Source: Anas platyrhynchos (Eukaryota; Chordata; Aves; Anseriformes; Anatidae). Taken from it: DNA of 64,000 nucleotides. The position numbers were made by a program, and so were the translations under genes. The notes under the pieces were generated by a model. That model did not search any database, was not told where the DNA came from, and worked only from the letters and a program-made list of their open reading frames with translations. The stretch is taken from the NCBI RefSeq assembly GCF_047663525.1, contig NC_092605.1, positions 6,448,001-6,512,000 of the forward strand, written 5' to 3'. Positions 47,901 to 59,900 of this stretch are shown piece by piece; position 1 is the first letter of the stretch; each line of letters opens with the position of its first letter.

Positions 47901-50900
47901 ATAAAAAGAATCATTTAGATTTAAATTCCACCTTTGTGTTAGGAAATACACTCTTATTTTGGCCTGGAAAAAAAAAACACTCCTGTTTTTAATGTGAAAG
48001 AAAAATAATAATGATTCCTCATTTAAAAATAAAAATAAAAAATCTATCCTAAGTGTAGGAAATACTTAGTGTAATTAAATGTCCATAAGTCATGTTATCT
48101 CCTAGTCTCTGTTTTTATCAGTGTTTTGTGCCTAACTTTACAGAGTTGGGTTCTGCCACTCGCTAGGGGAAGTCAAAATAGTACGAGGGTGCCTAAATCA
48201 CAAATAGACTTGTGGTGTCACAAAGGTATAATACCAGAAGTGCAGCAATTTTAGTGTGATTGCAGTTGCTGTTTTTCCTACGTGCAAATTTTCTGAGTGT
48301 ATTACTATCAGGTTCTTAGAACACAATACCAAAACTAATATCCTGAAATGCATACCAAGGTGGATTCCAGTTCTGGAATCTGATAACAGAGGAAGTGAAA
48401 ACATGGGGTGTTAAAGTTCGAATGAAAACTGTTCGGAGGTTTCTGTGTCTTCTTTTTTCTTGTTGAAAAACATGTCTATCTAGTCTGCTGTTTTTGAATT
48501 GCCTCTTTAAATTATTTTTGTATTTAATCTAATACAGGTATGTGCCAGTTGTTTTAACAGTTCATCATGGATGTTCTTATCAATGCTTGCTTTTTGTTCA
48601 ATAGGATGATGCCAATGGGTGGAATGATGCCTCCTGGGCCAGGAATACCACCTCTTATGCCTGGTATGCCACCAGGTAGGTCAGGGCTGTCAGATGCATA
48701 CTGTGTTGAGAGCTAAACTTTATTTCTGCTGTAAGTTAGGATTTCTATAAAGACTATCCATATGTATGCTACTGCCTTGATGCAGAAGCCACTCTTGTGC
48801 AAAGGTGAAGTGATTATTTTGCGGCTTTTGACTACAAATAAGTGGTTGGGTTTGGTACTGTTGTGAAAGTAAAAAATGGAATGTAATTTTATTCTTAGTG
48901 CTGTTTCCCTGTTTTTCATGTTGCCTAGTCTCTCTTCATTCTGCTGTTTTAATGTCTGTGGCTGCAGCTGGAAAACTATAATTAAAATTGTTTTTAAAAA
49001 ATGTTGTGGGAAGTGAGAAATAGTCTTAATGTTATACCCCTGTAAAGAAACTAACTGGAATTTTGATCATACCATAGCTAGAGCAAACCTTTTGAACTTC
49101 TGTAGCTCTTAAACAGCCTTATGTTCAGAGGGTGGTGGTTTGAGTTTTGCTGGTTTGCCCAGATGTCTCACTGGGGGAGGAAGCAAGCCAACTGGACAGC
49201 TACAGCCTGGTTCTGCTGCACAGTAATGTGTAGGAACCTACATGAGCAGTTAACTCCCTGTCTCTGAGCCTCTCCTAGAGCAGTATAGGCAGAGTATGGT
49301 AAAAACAGAGCTAATTGCCTTGATTTATTGAGAGCATAAGTATCTTCTATCATTGAAATTGTAGTAGAAAATAGGACTTAATTCAGTATTGCTCTTAAGT
49401 GTTTGAGGTACTGCCTATACATGGACGGTTATTGGTGTTTAGGTGTAAATTAAGGTAAAACTTTGTTTAAATGTTTGGGGGAGGGAGGAGGGAAGTTGAT
49501 AGTCTTAACATGGCTAGTGACCTCTGCCTTTTGCACTTGCTGTATATAGTGACTGGCTGTTGGCATTACACTTTGTTACTCTTTCTTTTACTATTGCCTT
49601 AAAAATATATCTTCCTTAGAGAAGCCTTGATTATAAAGAACACTGGCAACAGAATACTCTGAAGGAACGCTCCTCCTTCCTTGATCGTGAGTCATTACAG
49701 ATTCTTTGTGGTCTGTAGGTATGCCGCCACCTGTTGGCCCTCGTCCTGGGATGCCTCCGATGACACAAGCACAGCCTGTTACAGCACCAGGCATCCTTAA
49801 CAGACCTCCAGCTCCTGCTGCGTCAGCACCTACCCCTCAGCCTCCAGTTACTAAACCACTCTTCCCGAGTGCAGGGCAGGTACGGTATCTCATAGCCTGG
49901 AATCTGTTGCTGTAATCTTCAAATTACCACTGTGTCAACAGTGAGGAGGCCTGAGAAATAACTGATTACGTTTCTTGCTTGTGTTGATTTTTAATTCAGT
50001 TTAGTGTTTGAATGAATTTTAAAAGATTCTTTTGTTTGTCTTACAACAGCCACGAAACCAGACTGAAGTTCTGTAAGCAGTGGGGAAGAAAGGAGTAGGC
50101 AAAACACTGTTTTTTAACCCCTTCAGTTGTCATTATAAGGGTGCTTTGGGTGGGTGAAGGGAGGTGTTAGTCAGCTACAGGAATCTGCTTGCATAGAACT
50201 TACCCTAACATTTCCAAAGTGGAAATCTTGACATGACTTGTTCTTCCTTGTTCTTTTCATAACGGGCTTTTTACCAATAGGACTAATTCATTCTGTAGTT
50301 TTGTTCAAACTGGGTTAAACATTGTCTGAATGAGGTCTTTTGCTTTACAAAGTTTGAGTTAACTAAGGCGGTAAAACTTGGTTTAAATGTTTTGGGGAGG
50401 GAAATGGGAATTAATAATCTTAAAATGGCTTGTGACCTATGTTTTGATTTTACTTGCTGTGTATAAGTTTTTACTTGCTTTTGAGTATGTTGCAGAAAAC
50501 TTGATAGTGTCCTATTTGCATTTTAGACTTCTACAGGGAAGATACTCATTTACAAAAGCACAGCCCCTAGCATAAGAAATCCTTTCATCTGGATACTTTC
50601 CACCCATTTGTTTGGAGACTTTTCACTGTTTCCTTTCTTTTATGCTACAGATGGGGACACCTGTCACAAGCTCAAGTACAGCTTCCTCCAATTCAGAAAG
50701 TCTGTCAGCATCTTCTAACGCTCTGTTTCCTAGCACAGCACAAGTACGCAGGAAGTCACAGATAAAACCAAATTGCTTTGCAACTTAACCCTTTGGACCA
50801 TTCTGTAAAATCTAAAATTGACTAAACATCTTCAGATAATTTGTTGTATTCCTGATTATGTTTAGCTGGTAAAACTGCAGAGTCCTTGATTTTTAGTTGC

Positions 50901-53393
50901 ATTTTACTAGAAATAAGCATGTCAAAGTGCCCAATTTTTCTTAGAGTGAAAAAAATGAAATGTTGTGTCCTGGTTCTAAAGGGTTAAAAAAGCATGAAAG
51001 CAGTTAAATGCATTTTAGTGGGCAGTGGTTAGCTTGATGCATGGTGAAGGCTTTTTAGTTCGATGTTTAATATGGTACATCGTAATGTAGGGAATTTTGT
51101 GATTTGCCTTATGTGCAAAAAATGGAAATACTTCTAAGGAAAGTTCAGCAAAGAATTCGTAGAATAACTGTAAACAAAAGCATTCTCTCATAACTAAAGC
51201 TTGCTTTGAAGATTGGTGCATCTTCAGAGAAAGCCTCAGAAAGCCAACTTTTCTTGTTTAAGAATTTTAATTTAAGAACAAAGTAGGAAAGATGAGATGC
51301 TGGCATCTGTAGTGATCTGACCTCATCTACCTTCAGTTGATTCTTCACTCAGAAATGGTACTAAAGGTCTGTAGAGAGATACAGTACTTCAAAAACAAAC
51401 AAACAAAAAAAACCAGTAATATTTCTGGAGAGAATGCTTAAAACAAAAGACACAATAGAGTTTTCTTAAATGTTTCATAAAAACATTTTAAATACCTAAT
51501 TTTAATAAATGCTAACACTGAGCTGTGCTCTAAACTAATGGTTGCTAAAGTTTGCTAATAATTTAGTGAGACAGTTTATACTTATAGGCTGTTAATAAAT
51601 CTGTGATTTATGAAGGATTTAGACATTTTACCAAACTCAGTATTTGAGGTAAAAAATTCTGATAGGATTTTTTTGTTGTTGTTGTTGTTCCTTTTTTCTA
51701 GTTGTGGCTTTTGACCTGCAAATTTTAGATTTTCCTGTGTGTGTGTGTATATATATGTATGTACATACTGGGTTTTATTTTGTCTTGTTTTCAGTTGCTT
51801 TAGTATGTGATAAGGCTGAAGTTTACTTTTGTCAAGCTTATTTTAATTATGTATCTCACTGGAAGGTTTCAGAGGTCTAGCAGACATCATTTAAGTTTTC
51901 TTATGCTTTAAGAAGTAAATATTGATCTATCTCTGTGTTTCACAGGCTGCAGCAGCTGTTCCAGGTCCAGTTGGTACTGATTTCAAACCTTTGAATTCTA
52001 CACCTGCAACAACAACAGAACCCCCCAAGCCTACATTCCCTGCTTACACACAGTCTACAGCTTCAACCACTAGCACGACAAACAGTACTGCAGCTAAGCC
52101 AGCTACATCAATAACAAGTAAGCCTGCTACCCTTACAACAACCAGTGCAACCAGTAAGTTGATCCATCCAGATGAGGATATATCGCTGGTAAGTTTAATA
52201 TTTTCACTGCCTTACAGAAAATGCAGTTTATGCTGATATGACTGACTTAAGTAGAATTTTTTCTGTGTTCCGTATAACAATATTTCAATAATGGTGAGAT
52301 TGCAAAACTTGTAGAATTAATATAACAGAACCACATGCTGAGAAAATGTCCTTGGTTGAGAAGTGATGATTGCCATCCTGCAATAATCCTGTTTTAGATC
52401 TAAGTCTTACCTTTCTGGTGGTAGGGAATTGCTCAACTGAAAATATGATTTGGAGTTTATTTCTGTTTGTGATTTAAGCTTGAAGTTAAATAGATGCAGC
52501 TAATGAGTGTAAGATGAAGGACTTAACAGTTTGAAGTTGTCTTGGTGCTATTACAGCAATCATAAATCAGGAATTGATGGATAAAACAAACAAACCTTAA
52601 TTTCAGTTCATTTATCTCTAGACCTGCATTTGTTGTTTTGCCTCATCTTGTTGTGAGGAAAAAGCTTTCTTCAGCTGAGGGAGGAGGAGAACTTGCATTG
52701 TGTGCAAAATACTGAATTAGCCACTATTAATACAGTAACTTTGGCAGGAGGGGGGGAAAAATCCAAAGGTTTAATGGCAGCAACCTAGAATTTCTGAGAT
52801 ATTGATAGTTCAGTACCTGTAATCCACTTTTGCTACATTTATTTACTTTGCCTTTGCTGAGTTTGTCTTACAGCATGCTATGGTTGTCTATTCCTGGTTT
52901 TAGGAAGAGAGAAGGGCACAGTTGCCTAAATATCAGCGTAATCTTCCTCGGCCAGGACAAGCTTCCTTGGGCAATCCACCAGTTGGACCAATTGGAGGTA
53001 TGATGCCACCACAGCCAGGAATTCCTCCACAGCAACAAGGGATGAGACCTCCCATGCCACCTCATGGTAATCATAAGTTTCCTAGTTTTCTTTTCTCTAA
53101 AAGACTTGTATTTGCTGTAACTTCTCTAAAACTTGAAGTGGCAAGTACTGTGAAAAACAGCTTTTCACAAAATGCAGCTTTGCCCGTCTGAAAAATGAAT
53201 ACTTCTTTGCATCTTAAATATTTTATTTATAGGTCAGTATGGTGCTCATCACCAGGGCATGCCAGGATATCTTCCTGGGGCGATGCCTCCTTATGGTCAG
53301 GGACCTCCGATGGTGCCCCCCTACCAAAGTGGACCTCCTCGTCCTCCAATGGGAATGAGACCTCCTGTAATGTCGCAAGGTGGCCGCTACTGA
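41868..53393 (+). CDS. ZNF207: ZNF207 / BuGZ, Bub3-binding zinc-finger spindle protein
   Basis: Eleven coding exons give 480 residues: 41868-41908, 43347-43473, 43934-44072, 44990-45157, 45866-45941, 48605-48675, 49719-49879, 50651-50743, 51946-52188, 52904-53066 and 53233-53393. A 16-residue cassette exon (46447-46494) would make 496. The N-terminus [14 protein letters not shown] has a perfect Kozak context (gccatgg). Two C2H2 fingers use C13/C16/H29/H34 and C37/C40/H53/H58. Then come an acidic stretch ([14 protein letters not shown]), Pro/Gly/Met-rich low-complexity repeats (about 140-260), a Ser/Thr/Ala-rich region, the GLEBS motif (about 363-385, around [17 protein letters not shown]) and a Pro/Gly-rich tail ending SQGGRY. 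BuGZ binds and stabilises Bub3, helps load it on kinetochores, binds tubulin and forms condensates through the low-complexity region. Near-identical to human, so identity is very secure. Confidence 0.98.
41909..43346 (+). other. ZNF207: ZNF207 intron 1, U12-type GT-AG
   Basis: The donor gtatccttc and the branch site ttccttaac (43326-43334), about 13 nt before the exon, both match the U12 consensus. The left third is CpG island with long G and C runs. No other gene is seen. Confidence 0.92.
43347..43473 (+). CDS. ZNF207: ZNF207 exon 2 (zinc fingers)
   Basis: 127 bp between cttcaatag and gtaaga. It encodes [20 protein letters not shown] and [20 protein letters not shown], most of both C2H2 fingers. 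The last His (H58) is in exon 3. Confidence 0.97.
43934..44072 (+). CDS. ZNF207: ZNF207 exon 3
   Basis: 139 bp between cttttag-type acceptor (ctctttag) and gtaaag. It encodes [20 protein letters not shown] and the [20 protein letters not shown] block. Confidence 0.97.
44990..45157 (+). CDS. ZNF207: ZNF207 exon 4
   Basis: 168 bp ending before gtaagg. It encodes [20 protein letters not shown] followed by a Gln/Pro-rich stretch. The acceptor is tagcag, so use of the first AG (exon from 44987) would add one Ala residue. Confidence 0.95.
45866..45941 (+). CDS. ZNF207: ZNF207 exon 5
   Basis: 76 bp between gttaag and gtgagt. It encodes [20 protein letters not shown], part of the Pro/Met/Gly repeat region. 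Confidence 0.96.
46447..46494 (+). CDS. ZNF207: ZNF207 48-bp cassette exon
   Basis: Flanked by ttttcacag and gtaagc. It keeps the frame between exons 5 and 6 and encodes (G)[15 protein letters not shown](M). I recall a human ZNF207 isoform with a very similar 16-residue insert at the same place. The insert is basic and aromatic, unlike the surrounding Pro/Gly/Met sequence. Inclusion cannot be known from DNA. Confidence 0.88.
46739..46760. repeat. (AT)n microsatellite in ZNF207 intron 5
   Basis: About eleven uninterrupted AT units, flanked by T-rich sequence. Confidence 0.9.
48605..48675 (+). CDS. ZNF207: ZNF207 exon 6
   Basis: 71 bp between gttcaatag and gtaggt. It encodes [20 protein letters not shown]. 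Confidence 0.96.
49452..49550 (+). repeat. Intronic duplicate block, copy 1 (before ZNF207 exon 7)
   Basis: Shares ggtaaaactt, gtttaaatgttt, tcttaa, atggct, gtgacct and acttgctgt, in the same order and spacing, with 50369-50468. It lies about 170 bp before exon 7. Confidence 0.85.
49719..49879 (+). CDS. ZNF207: ZNF207 exon 7
   Basis: 161 bp between gtctgtag and gtacgg. It encodes [20 protein letters not shown] through KPLFPSAGQ. Its 3' end resembles that of exon 8 (LFPS-x-x-Q then gtacg). Confidence 0.96.
50369..50468 (+). repeat. Intronic duplicate block, copy 2 (before ZNF207 exon 8)
   Basis: Partner of 49452-49550. It lies about 180 bp before exon 8, so the offset to the exon is nearly the same. 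Confidence 0.85.
50651..50743 (+). CDS. ZNF207: ZNF207 exon 8, probably alternative
   Basis: 93 bp, phase 0 at both ends, between tgctacag and gtacgc. It encodes 31 Ser/Thr/Ala-rich residues ([17 protein letters not shown] to NALFPSTAQ). Skipping keeps the frame and gives a 449-residue protein. Confidence 0.95.
50744..51945 (+). other. ZNF207: ZNF207 intron 8
   Basis: 1.2 kb with GTT and TG simple repeats near 51673 and 51738. No gene is seen. Confidence 0.85.
51946..52188 (+). CDS. ZNF207: ZNF207 exon 9
   Basis: 243 bp, phase 0, between tttcacag and gtaagt. It encodes [20 protein letters not shown], a Thr/Ser/Ala-rich tract, and the first half of the GLEBS motif (HPDEDISL). Two further donor-like sites lie inside it. 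Confidence 0.96.
52904..53066 (+). CDS. ZNF207: ZNF207 exon 10 (GLEBS second half)
   Basis: 163 bp between gttttag and gtaatc. It begins [19 protein letters not shown], supplying the Glu-Glu pair of the Bub3-binding GLEBS motif, then Pro/Gly/Gln-rich sequence. Confidence 0.96.
53233..53393 (+). CDS. ZNF207: ZNF207 exon 11 and stop
   Basis: 161 bp of coding sequence after ttatttatag. It encodes [20 protein letters not shown] and ends MSQGGRY then TGA, the same terminal residues as human. Confidence 0.97.
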
Positions 53394-53985
53394 TGCTACT
53401 ACACACGCTCTAATAGGTTTGGAGATTAAACCTTTTCTCATCTTGTGCTGTTAATATAGCCAAGCTTCCGTCAATTAAGGCTTCATTGTGACTTTTAAAA
53501 AAAAATAAGTATCTTCCCCACATGCAAGGAACTATTGGACATTCTTATTTTACATGGGAAAATTTATTTGGAATAATAACAGGAACTTTTCCTGATGTTG
53601 CAATTTATACTGTATGGCTTCTTTTTCATGTTTCATCTAGGTTTTTAGAAGTGAAGTATAGTAAATATGGTTCGTTAAATTGTGAAGGCGCTGGAATTAC
53701 ATGAACATACCACCTTAAAGGCAAGTTCTGTAACATTATGTTGCTATTTGTGAAATAAGGCCTTCACAGCACTTCAAGTGCTGTTGGACTTTGTGTCCCC
53801 AACATAGTTTGGTGAGGGCTGTAACTGTTCGCAACTACTTGTACATTTAAGTCTGAACATGTAACAATATTTAATGTATTTAGAGTTCCTCCTGTTCCAG
53901 GGTTTAAGTAAACTGACCCACTAAGGTCGTGTGACTTTTCTGTACTGTTATAAACTTCATTGTAATAAAAGAAGAGAAAAATTTA
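53394..53985 (+). terminator. ZNF207: ZNF207 3'UTR with proximal poly(A) signal
   Basis: AATAAA at 53964-53969, following a T-rich UTR of about 0.6 kb; cleavage is expected about 15-25 bases later. Another signal at 57066-57071 could end a longer UTR. Confidence 0.7.
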
Positions 53986-56900
53986 TATGCCTTTTCATTC
54001 ATGACCAGCTGTGGACCACTGCCTGAAAGGTTTGTACAGATGCATGCCACGGTAGCTATTGATGTAATGAACACAGTTACTGGTGCTTTTCTGATAATGT
54101 CTCAATTCCTTATTTTAAAGCTTAAGTTGTTCCTTAGCTGCACGTCTGAGTAGACAAGACCTGTACACTTATTAACTGACGCTTCAAAAATGAGGCTGCA
54201 GGAGGCACATCTTAACTCTTGGTTGTAATTTCTCATGATGGCATATGTTTCTTATTTGTGCTTTCTTGTCCTCAATGAATTTTAAACGATTTCTAGTCCT
54301 GGCAATTATTTGTAGGATATAAAAGTGATTGCTGCAAGATGCATGCTAGTGCGAGATGTTTCCTGTTAGTTCATTCTTCGACCGACTCTTTTTAATATGC
54401 AAAAGCACATGAACTTCAGGAGCCTTTTAGATGAAGATTTCTAGAAGCTTAGGTGCATGTCACATGGGTGAGTGACTCCCAGTTGATGTTGTATTTAAGT
54501 TGACCTGCAAACAAGAAAAAGAAACTTGACTTTCTTCTTCTCAATGTGCAAAAGAAACTAAGGGGAAGAGAGTAATATATGTTGCATGCTGTATTTCTAT
54601 TTTTAGAATATTCAGAACTTCAAATCTCATCATCCTATAGGATGAACCCTCTATGTGCTGTGATCAAGCTGTAGGTTTGGTTCAGGCCAAGTTTTCTGAG
54701 CCAGTTAATGAAAGTGTCTAGAGTAGGAGATGTTTCCATCAGTTCTCCTACCTACAGCTATCAAAGAGAAGTCTTACCCACACAGGTTAGTTACCTGCTT
54801 CTGAGTAAAAGCATAGATGACCATCAAGACTGTAATTCTCTGAATGTCTAACATTGCTGTGTTAGTGTGTTGTATTTCCAGTGAGAATTAAAATGCAGAG
54901 GGGAAGACATTTTGGAGGGAACAGAAGCTAGAGCTTTCCTTGTCTTTCCACTCCTTTTTTCCACCTGTTGTGATGATTTTTTCATTTGCAGGTCAACTTT
55001 AAATACATGTTCCAGCCTCAAGCCTTATTTGTGCAACTTAGGTTATGGAGATGTCTCCTTTTTTAGGGTAGGCTAGAAAGATTTTCAGTATTTAAGATCC
55101 ATATGTGTTTTTGTTGATGGTGGATTTTTTTACCTAGTTATTATAATGAGTATTATAATTCTTTCATCTGAAAGTCTTGTGGGTATATTTTTAGCTTAAC
55201 TTGAAGTACTTCATGTGGCTTTATTCCATATTCTCTTAGCTGCTCAGAAATACGGATCAGCTAAAATACTACATTGTCTCAACTTCAAACTTGGGGTCAT
55301 GGAATACCTCACAAAGGCACTGGAGCATTCAGTACATTCTAATTCCAGCTGAATGGCCTTAGTTTAGCTTAACCATTAAGAGTGGTCAGGCACTTTTTCT
55401 GAAATGGTTAGCAGTTTTAAGACCATAACTCCAAGCCTCTGTTGAGAAGCAGTTTTCTCTGGTCACTGGTATCTGCTGGTCACCTGTCAGATGTGCACTA
55501 TTTGGCTTGCAAATGTGCTGAGTGGGCCTTGATGTCAGATGTTTTGTTAGCTCTTCATCTTGCTTTATACAAAAATCTAACGGATAAAACTGTTTTGCTT
55601 AGGCAATGCTCTTACTCTGGTTTTCTTTCATTTTTCTTTATCTAATAAGGATAATTCCAAAACAAAGCACTGGAGAGATTTTTAGTGTCTTGCATTTAAT
55701 GTTTTTTTGTAATGTTATGCATAAAATTCATACATTATAAATTGATCTTAACTTCTGCATTTAGAACTCTGAAACGTCTTGCTTTTTCTGAAGATCATAT
55801 TGCTGCTGTAAGGATGCTTGTCCTTCCTGCCCCTAGTAAAGCAAATACTTTCTCCCTTTGGTGTCTTTCTGTAACTCATTGGTACGTTGTTTTCAGAACC
55901 CTACCTTTCCTAGGGAAGTACTTGAAAACCTTACTGCATGTACTGTTAACTCAGCATATTCTGCAAGTTGTCTTTAAGGGTTTCCCCTATTAGATAGTAA
56001 ACGTGATTGTTCCAATAATAGCATCATTTTGTAGCTAATACTATGCAGACTTACAGTGCAGACACATTTTAAATTGAGTTTTCCTTAGTAATAACATTGT
56101 TACAATCCTTAACTAAGCACTGCCACGTGTTACTTGTATGGTACTCTAATAATGCGCAACAAGCAGGTGAACAGTTTTTCTGTGTTTTTTCACGTGGATA
56201 CTGCCTTTCCTGCTCCTGTCATTTCTGTGCTATAAGAGCTGCGATGTGGCTATCTCTAGTTACTCTTGTGTCTCTTGTACGTACTCTTCTCCTGAAAACA
56301 GGCAGGTATTTCAGTGCATATGTTGTCTGTTGGTCCCTGCCTTCATTTCTTTGGATACTGCTTCTTAATTTTCAGAGAGTTGGATTTATGGTGTGCTTCC
56401 CAAAAAAGGGTAAAACTCTTTTGAATGTATTAATTGCTTGTATGAAGATGAAGGCTTGGTTTACAGTACAAAGTTTAGTCAACATAGTTGTGCCAGCAAA
56501 ATTCCTAATGCCATGCAGACTTTTTTTTTTTTTTTTTGCTTTAGTTCATCGTTCCCTGGAAAGAGGTTGCAGAAGGCTTTATGAGTACAGCAAAACATAT
56601 GTTCTATATCTGTTACAGGACTGTGATGATATAATCACATGGGCAGAAGCTTTAATTTCAGTTATTGCCTGAATTTCCTGTGGCAGATCTCATGGTGAAA
56701 GGAGAAGTTGTAAATGGTTTTTGATTAGCTTTTGTTTAAATTTGAATGTAATACCAGTGTTGAATACAAAAAAAATCAAACAAAACAGGCTGCAAGAAAC
56801 TGTTCAGACACAGGTGGGGGAAAAATGCTTATGCAAGATATTTAGATGTCATCTGGGACTTGTATAGGAAGTTCTAAGTTATTTCATGCATAGTGTCTCA

Positions 56901-59900
56901 ATATCATTATGAGGCTGATCTTGTGTATTTGCTAATTTTTAGAGTTAAAGGGATAAAATTGGCATGAAGGTACCTCAGAAGAGCCCACGCTAGTTTTTCA
57001 GACATGTTGATGTGACTGTTTTGTTCTTTTAGGATATCTCTCTACGTTTTGCAAAGTCTGTTTTAAATAAAATTTTGAAAATATATCTGGTTTATATGGA
57101 CAAAAGTTTTTTTCTAAAATGTTTGGAGCTTTTTTTCCTTCCACAGATGAGATTTTTAGGTATGGATAATAAATTTGAGGCTGGGATGTATATCAGATGA
57201 TTTCAGTGGATTACTATTCCTCTCTCTGTGCATGCATGGGAGAACATAAACAAGCTTCTAGAAACATATTCAGCTGCATCTGCCTTCTATAGTTTCTGCA
57301 GTTACTTCGGTGTATGGATGTCTTGAACGATACACAGAATTGTATAACTTGCTTTCCTAAAACGAGATGAAAGTGTATGGGATATAACCTGGAGTTATTT
57401 TACAATAACAAATAATTCCGCATACAAGACAAAAATGAAATACCAAGATTACTTCAGTTTCAAAAACAGTAAGAAGGTCATTATGACTCTTCAGTTAAAT
57501 TAAGACTGATATGCCAGTCCATGAGCTGGGGCTGCAATTTAAAATGGTAATTAATGTCATTTTAAAATAGTAAATGTCTTAATAATTGTACCGGTCTGGC
57601 TTCTACATAAAGATTAAGGTGAGGGTCAACACCTTCAGTGGCTGATGAAATCTTTAACTCAACTTTTTGTGAATTAGAACAGTAACTACTATTGGGTATG
57701 GAAAAAAATGCCCCGGAACAATTGAGGTATGTTCCACTGATCAAGTTACAAAGCAAAATAAACTGTGCAATTCAGAATTAGCTGCGAACTACAAAAAAGT
57801 TCTGTTTTGGTCTAACAAAGTAGGTGATATAGCAGTCATTTCTTTTTGTTTGCTTGATCACTGGAATTTTGTTAACTTTGAATGCATGTCTTTCACTTAA
57901 TTGGGTCATGTTTTTTCTAAAACTTAAATTTTTCTTCTTCCTATAGCCCTGCCATAGGACAGGCTGAGGCAGAGTCTCAGTGTTGCCCTGTTCAGTCTGA
58001 GGCAAGTGGGATTTATTTTATTCCTTCCAGGGGCTTTCACAGCTTTATGGCTGTTGGATATTTATGTCCCCAAACTTGCAGCAAGTTTGGTGAAGGCCCC
58101 TAAATTTATTTTAATTTAGGTTTTTTATTCTTTTGGTAGATGGGCTCTATATTAATATTTATCCTTTTATTATCACTGTGTTTTTAAGAGTCTTAAGGGG
58201 AGGGAATGTGTTATGAGATGTTTGGGTACCATTTCTCTTACAGAACGTCTTTCCTTCATGGCTGGTCAGGTAGTCCTTCAGCCACACTGTACCCTGCCCT
58301 CTTTCCCTGCATTGTATTAGCGCTGTACTGGTTTTTGGTTTTGGTAATGTGACTTTGTGTAGTCTTTGAAGTAGTGGCATGTAAAGGTTAATTACTAATG
58401 TTTCCTTTACTTAGGAGATGTATTTATTGAAGTACTTAAAATACTTAGGTATTTAGCTAATAAGCAATATTAGTAGTTACAAAATTGTGTAGCCTAAATT
58501 ACAAAATATGGTTTCTATGGAGGAGGATATTAACTGCTGCATTTGTGAGCTATGCCACAATGAATATTAATGTAGAGCCCTATGAAGAAGTAGATATTCA
58601 AGTTGGTAAAGTAGAAGAGAAGAATGAGAAATCAAAACTACAGATGTTTCAGTTCATCAGTTTCAGGAAAACCTTTGCATCAGTCACTTAAATACACCCA
58701 GCTACACAATATTTTGTGTATTGCAATGATGTACCACAAATGCTTGTGTTTTCTTGAAACCTTGGGGAATTTTGTTGCATGTCCAAAATTTGCTTAAGGA
58801 TATGGGTATTTGAAGTTACTGCTTTTGTGCAGTAGATAGAAGAAAAAAAAAAAAGATTACCCCTTGTGGAAGAAAAACTAGCATTAGTATTACTGCTCAC
58901 TCTGTTTGAAATGCATTGGTTTTGAATGACTGAGGTTACCTGAAGACAACTTCAGCCTCAGAAGAACAGATTTTGACCAAGGAGTTCTTGTAGCCTGTCA
59001 GCAGTGAAATTCTTGAATTAACAAACATTTGAGTCAGATTTCTAAATCTTTTTTGATTTTTGTGTTTTTTTTTTTAACTTGTGGCACTTCTTGATGAGTA
59101 AAATGTTTCGTTTCTTCAAGATTATGCTAAGTAATGACCCACTTGTGATTTTCAGCAAGTTTAATTGAAGGATAAAGTGAGTTGTAATTCTTTTTTAGTT
59201 CAAAGAATGGTTTTCAGGCTCCTGTTGTACTCGTGTTGTACTCTGCCCTTTACGTTTTCCCTATAAGGAATCTCCCAAGTAGTCTATTCTGACTGGAAAA
59301 TTGACGTCCTCTGTTAACTGTTTCAAAGAAATTAGTAAGCATGGTGTTGCTTTTCTGATTCTCATTGTGATGCCGTACTTGATAACGGTGAAGATGAGAA
59401 CAACTCTAAGATACATTACTGCAACTACTCTTTATTTCACACAGTTGGTCTATAGGAGTATTTGGTTTAGTTCTTACTTCCCCTGGAATATCTAAGGAAA
59501 CCATTTAACCAAAAATATTTTTCAGCATGGCTTGTACTTCTTGCCTTAAGTTTATCTTGTAAAGGTTGAGATGAAAAAAATAGCCAAATTTCAAATGCAC
59601 GAGAGTGAACTTTGTCACCAGTTTCCATTTAAGACTCATGCAATACTAGGTAGTTTTTATGCAGCTACTTATATTCATTTTTCAGCACACAAAGCTGAAA
59701 TTCAGCACAAATGCTGTATTGTCTATCATGGGGTACCCTACTTAGATCCATGTGTGTGTTATATCTAATGAATTGATACTCTGGTGAGAGCTATATGTTT
59801 TCAGATTAAACTTTTGATCTGATTTTACTGAAGATAACTAGGTTTGGTATGTTCATGGAAAAAAGTTTCAAGAATGCAGTTCCAGTTTTTGTTGTTGCTA

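Larger units (their letters stand above)
45942..48604 (+). other. ZNF207: ZNF207 intron 5 (split by the cassette exon)
   Basis: 2.66 kb. It contains the 48-bp cassette exon and an (AT)n tract. Apart from these I see no gene. Confidence 0.85.
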
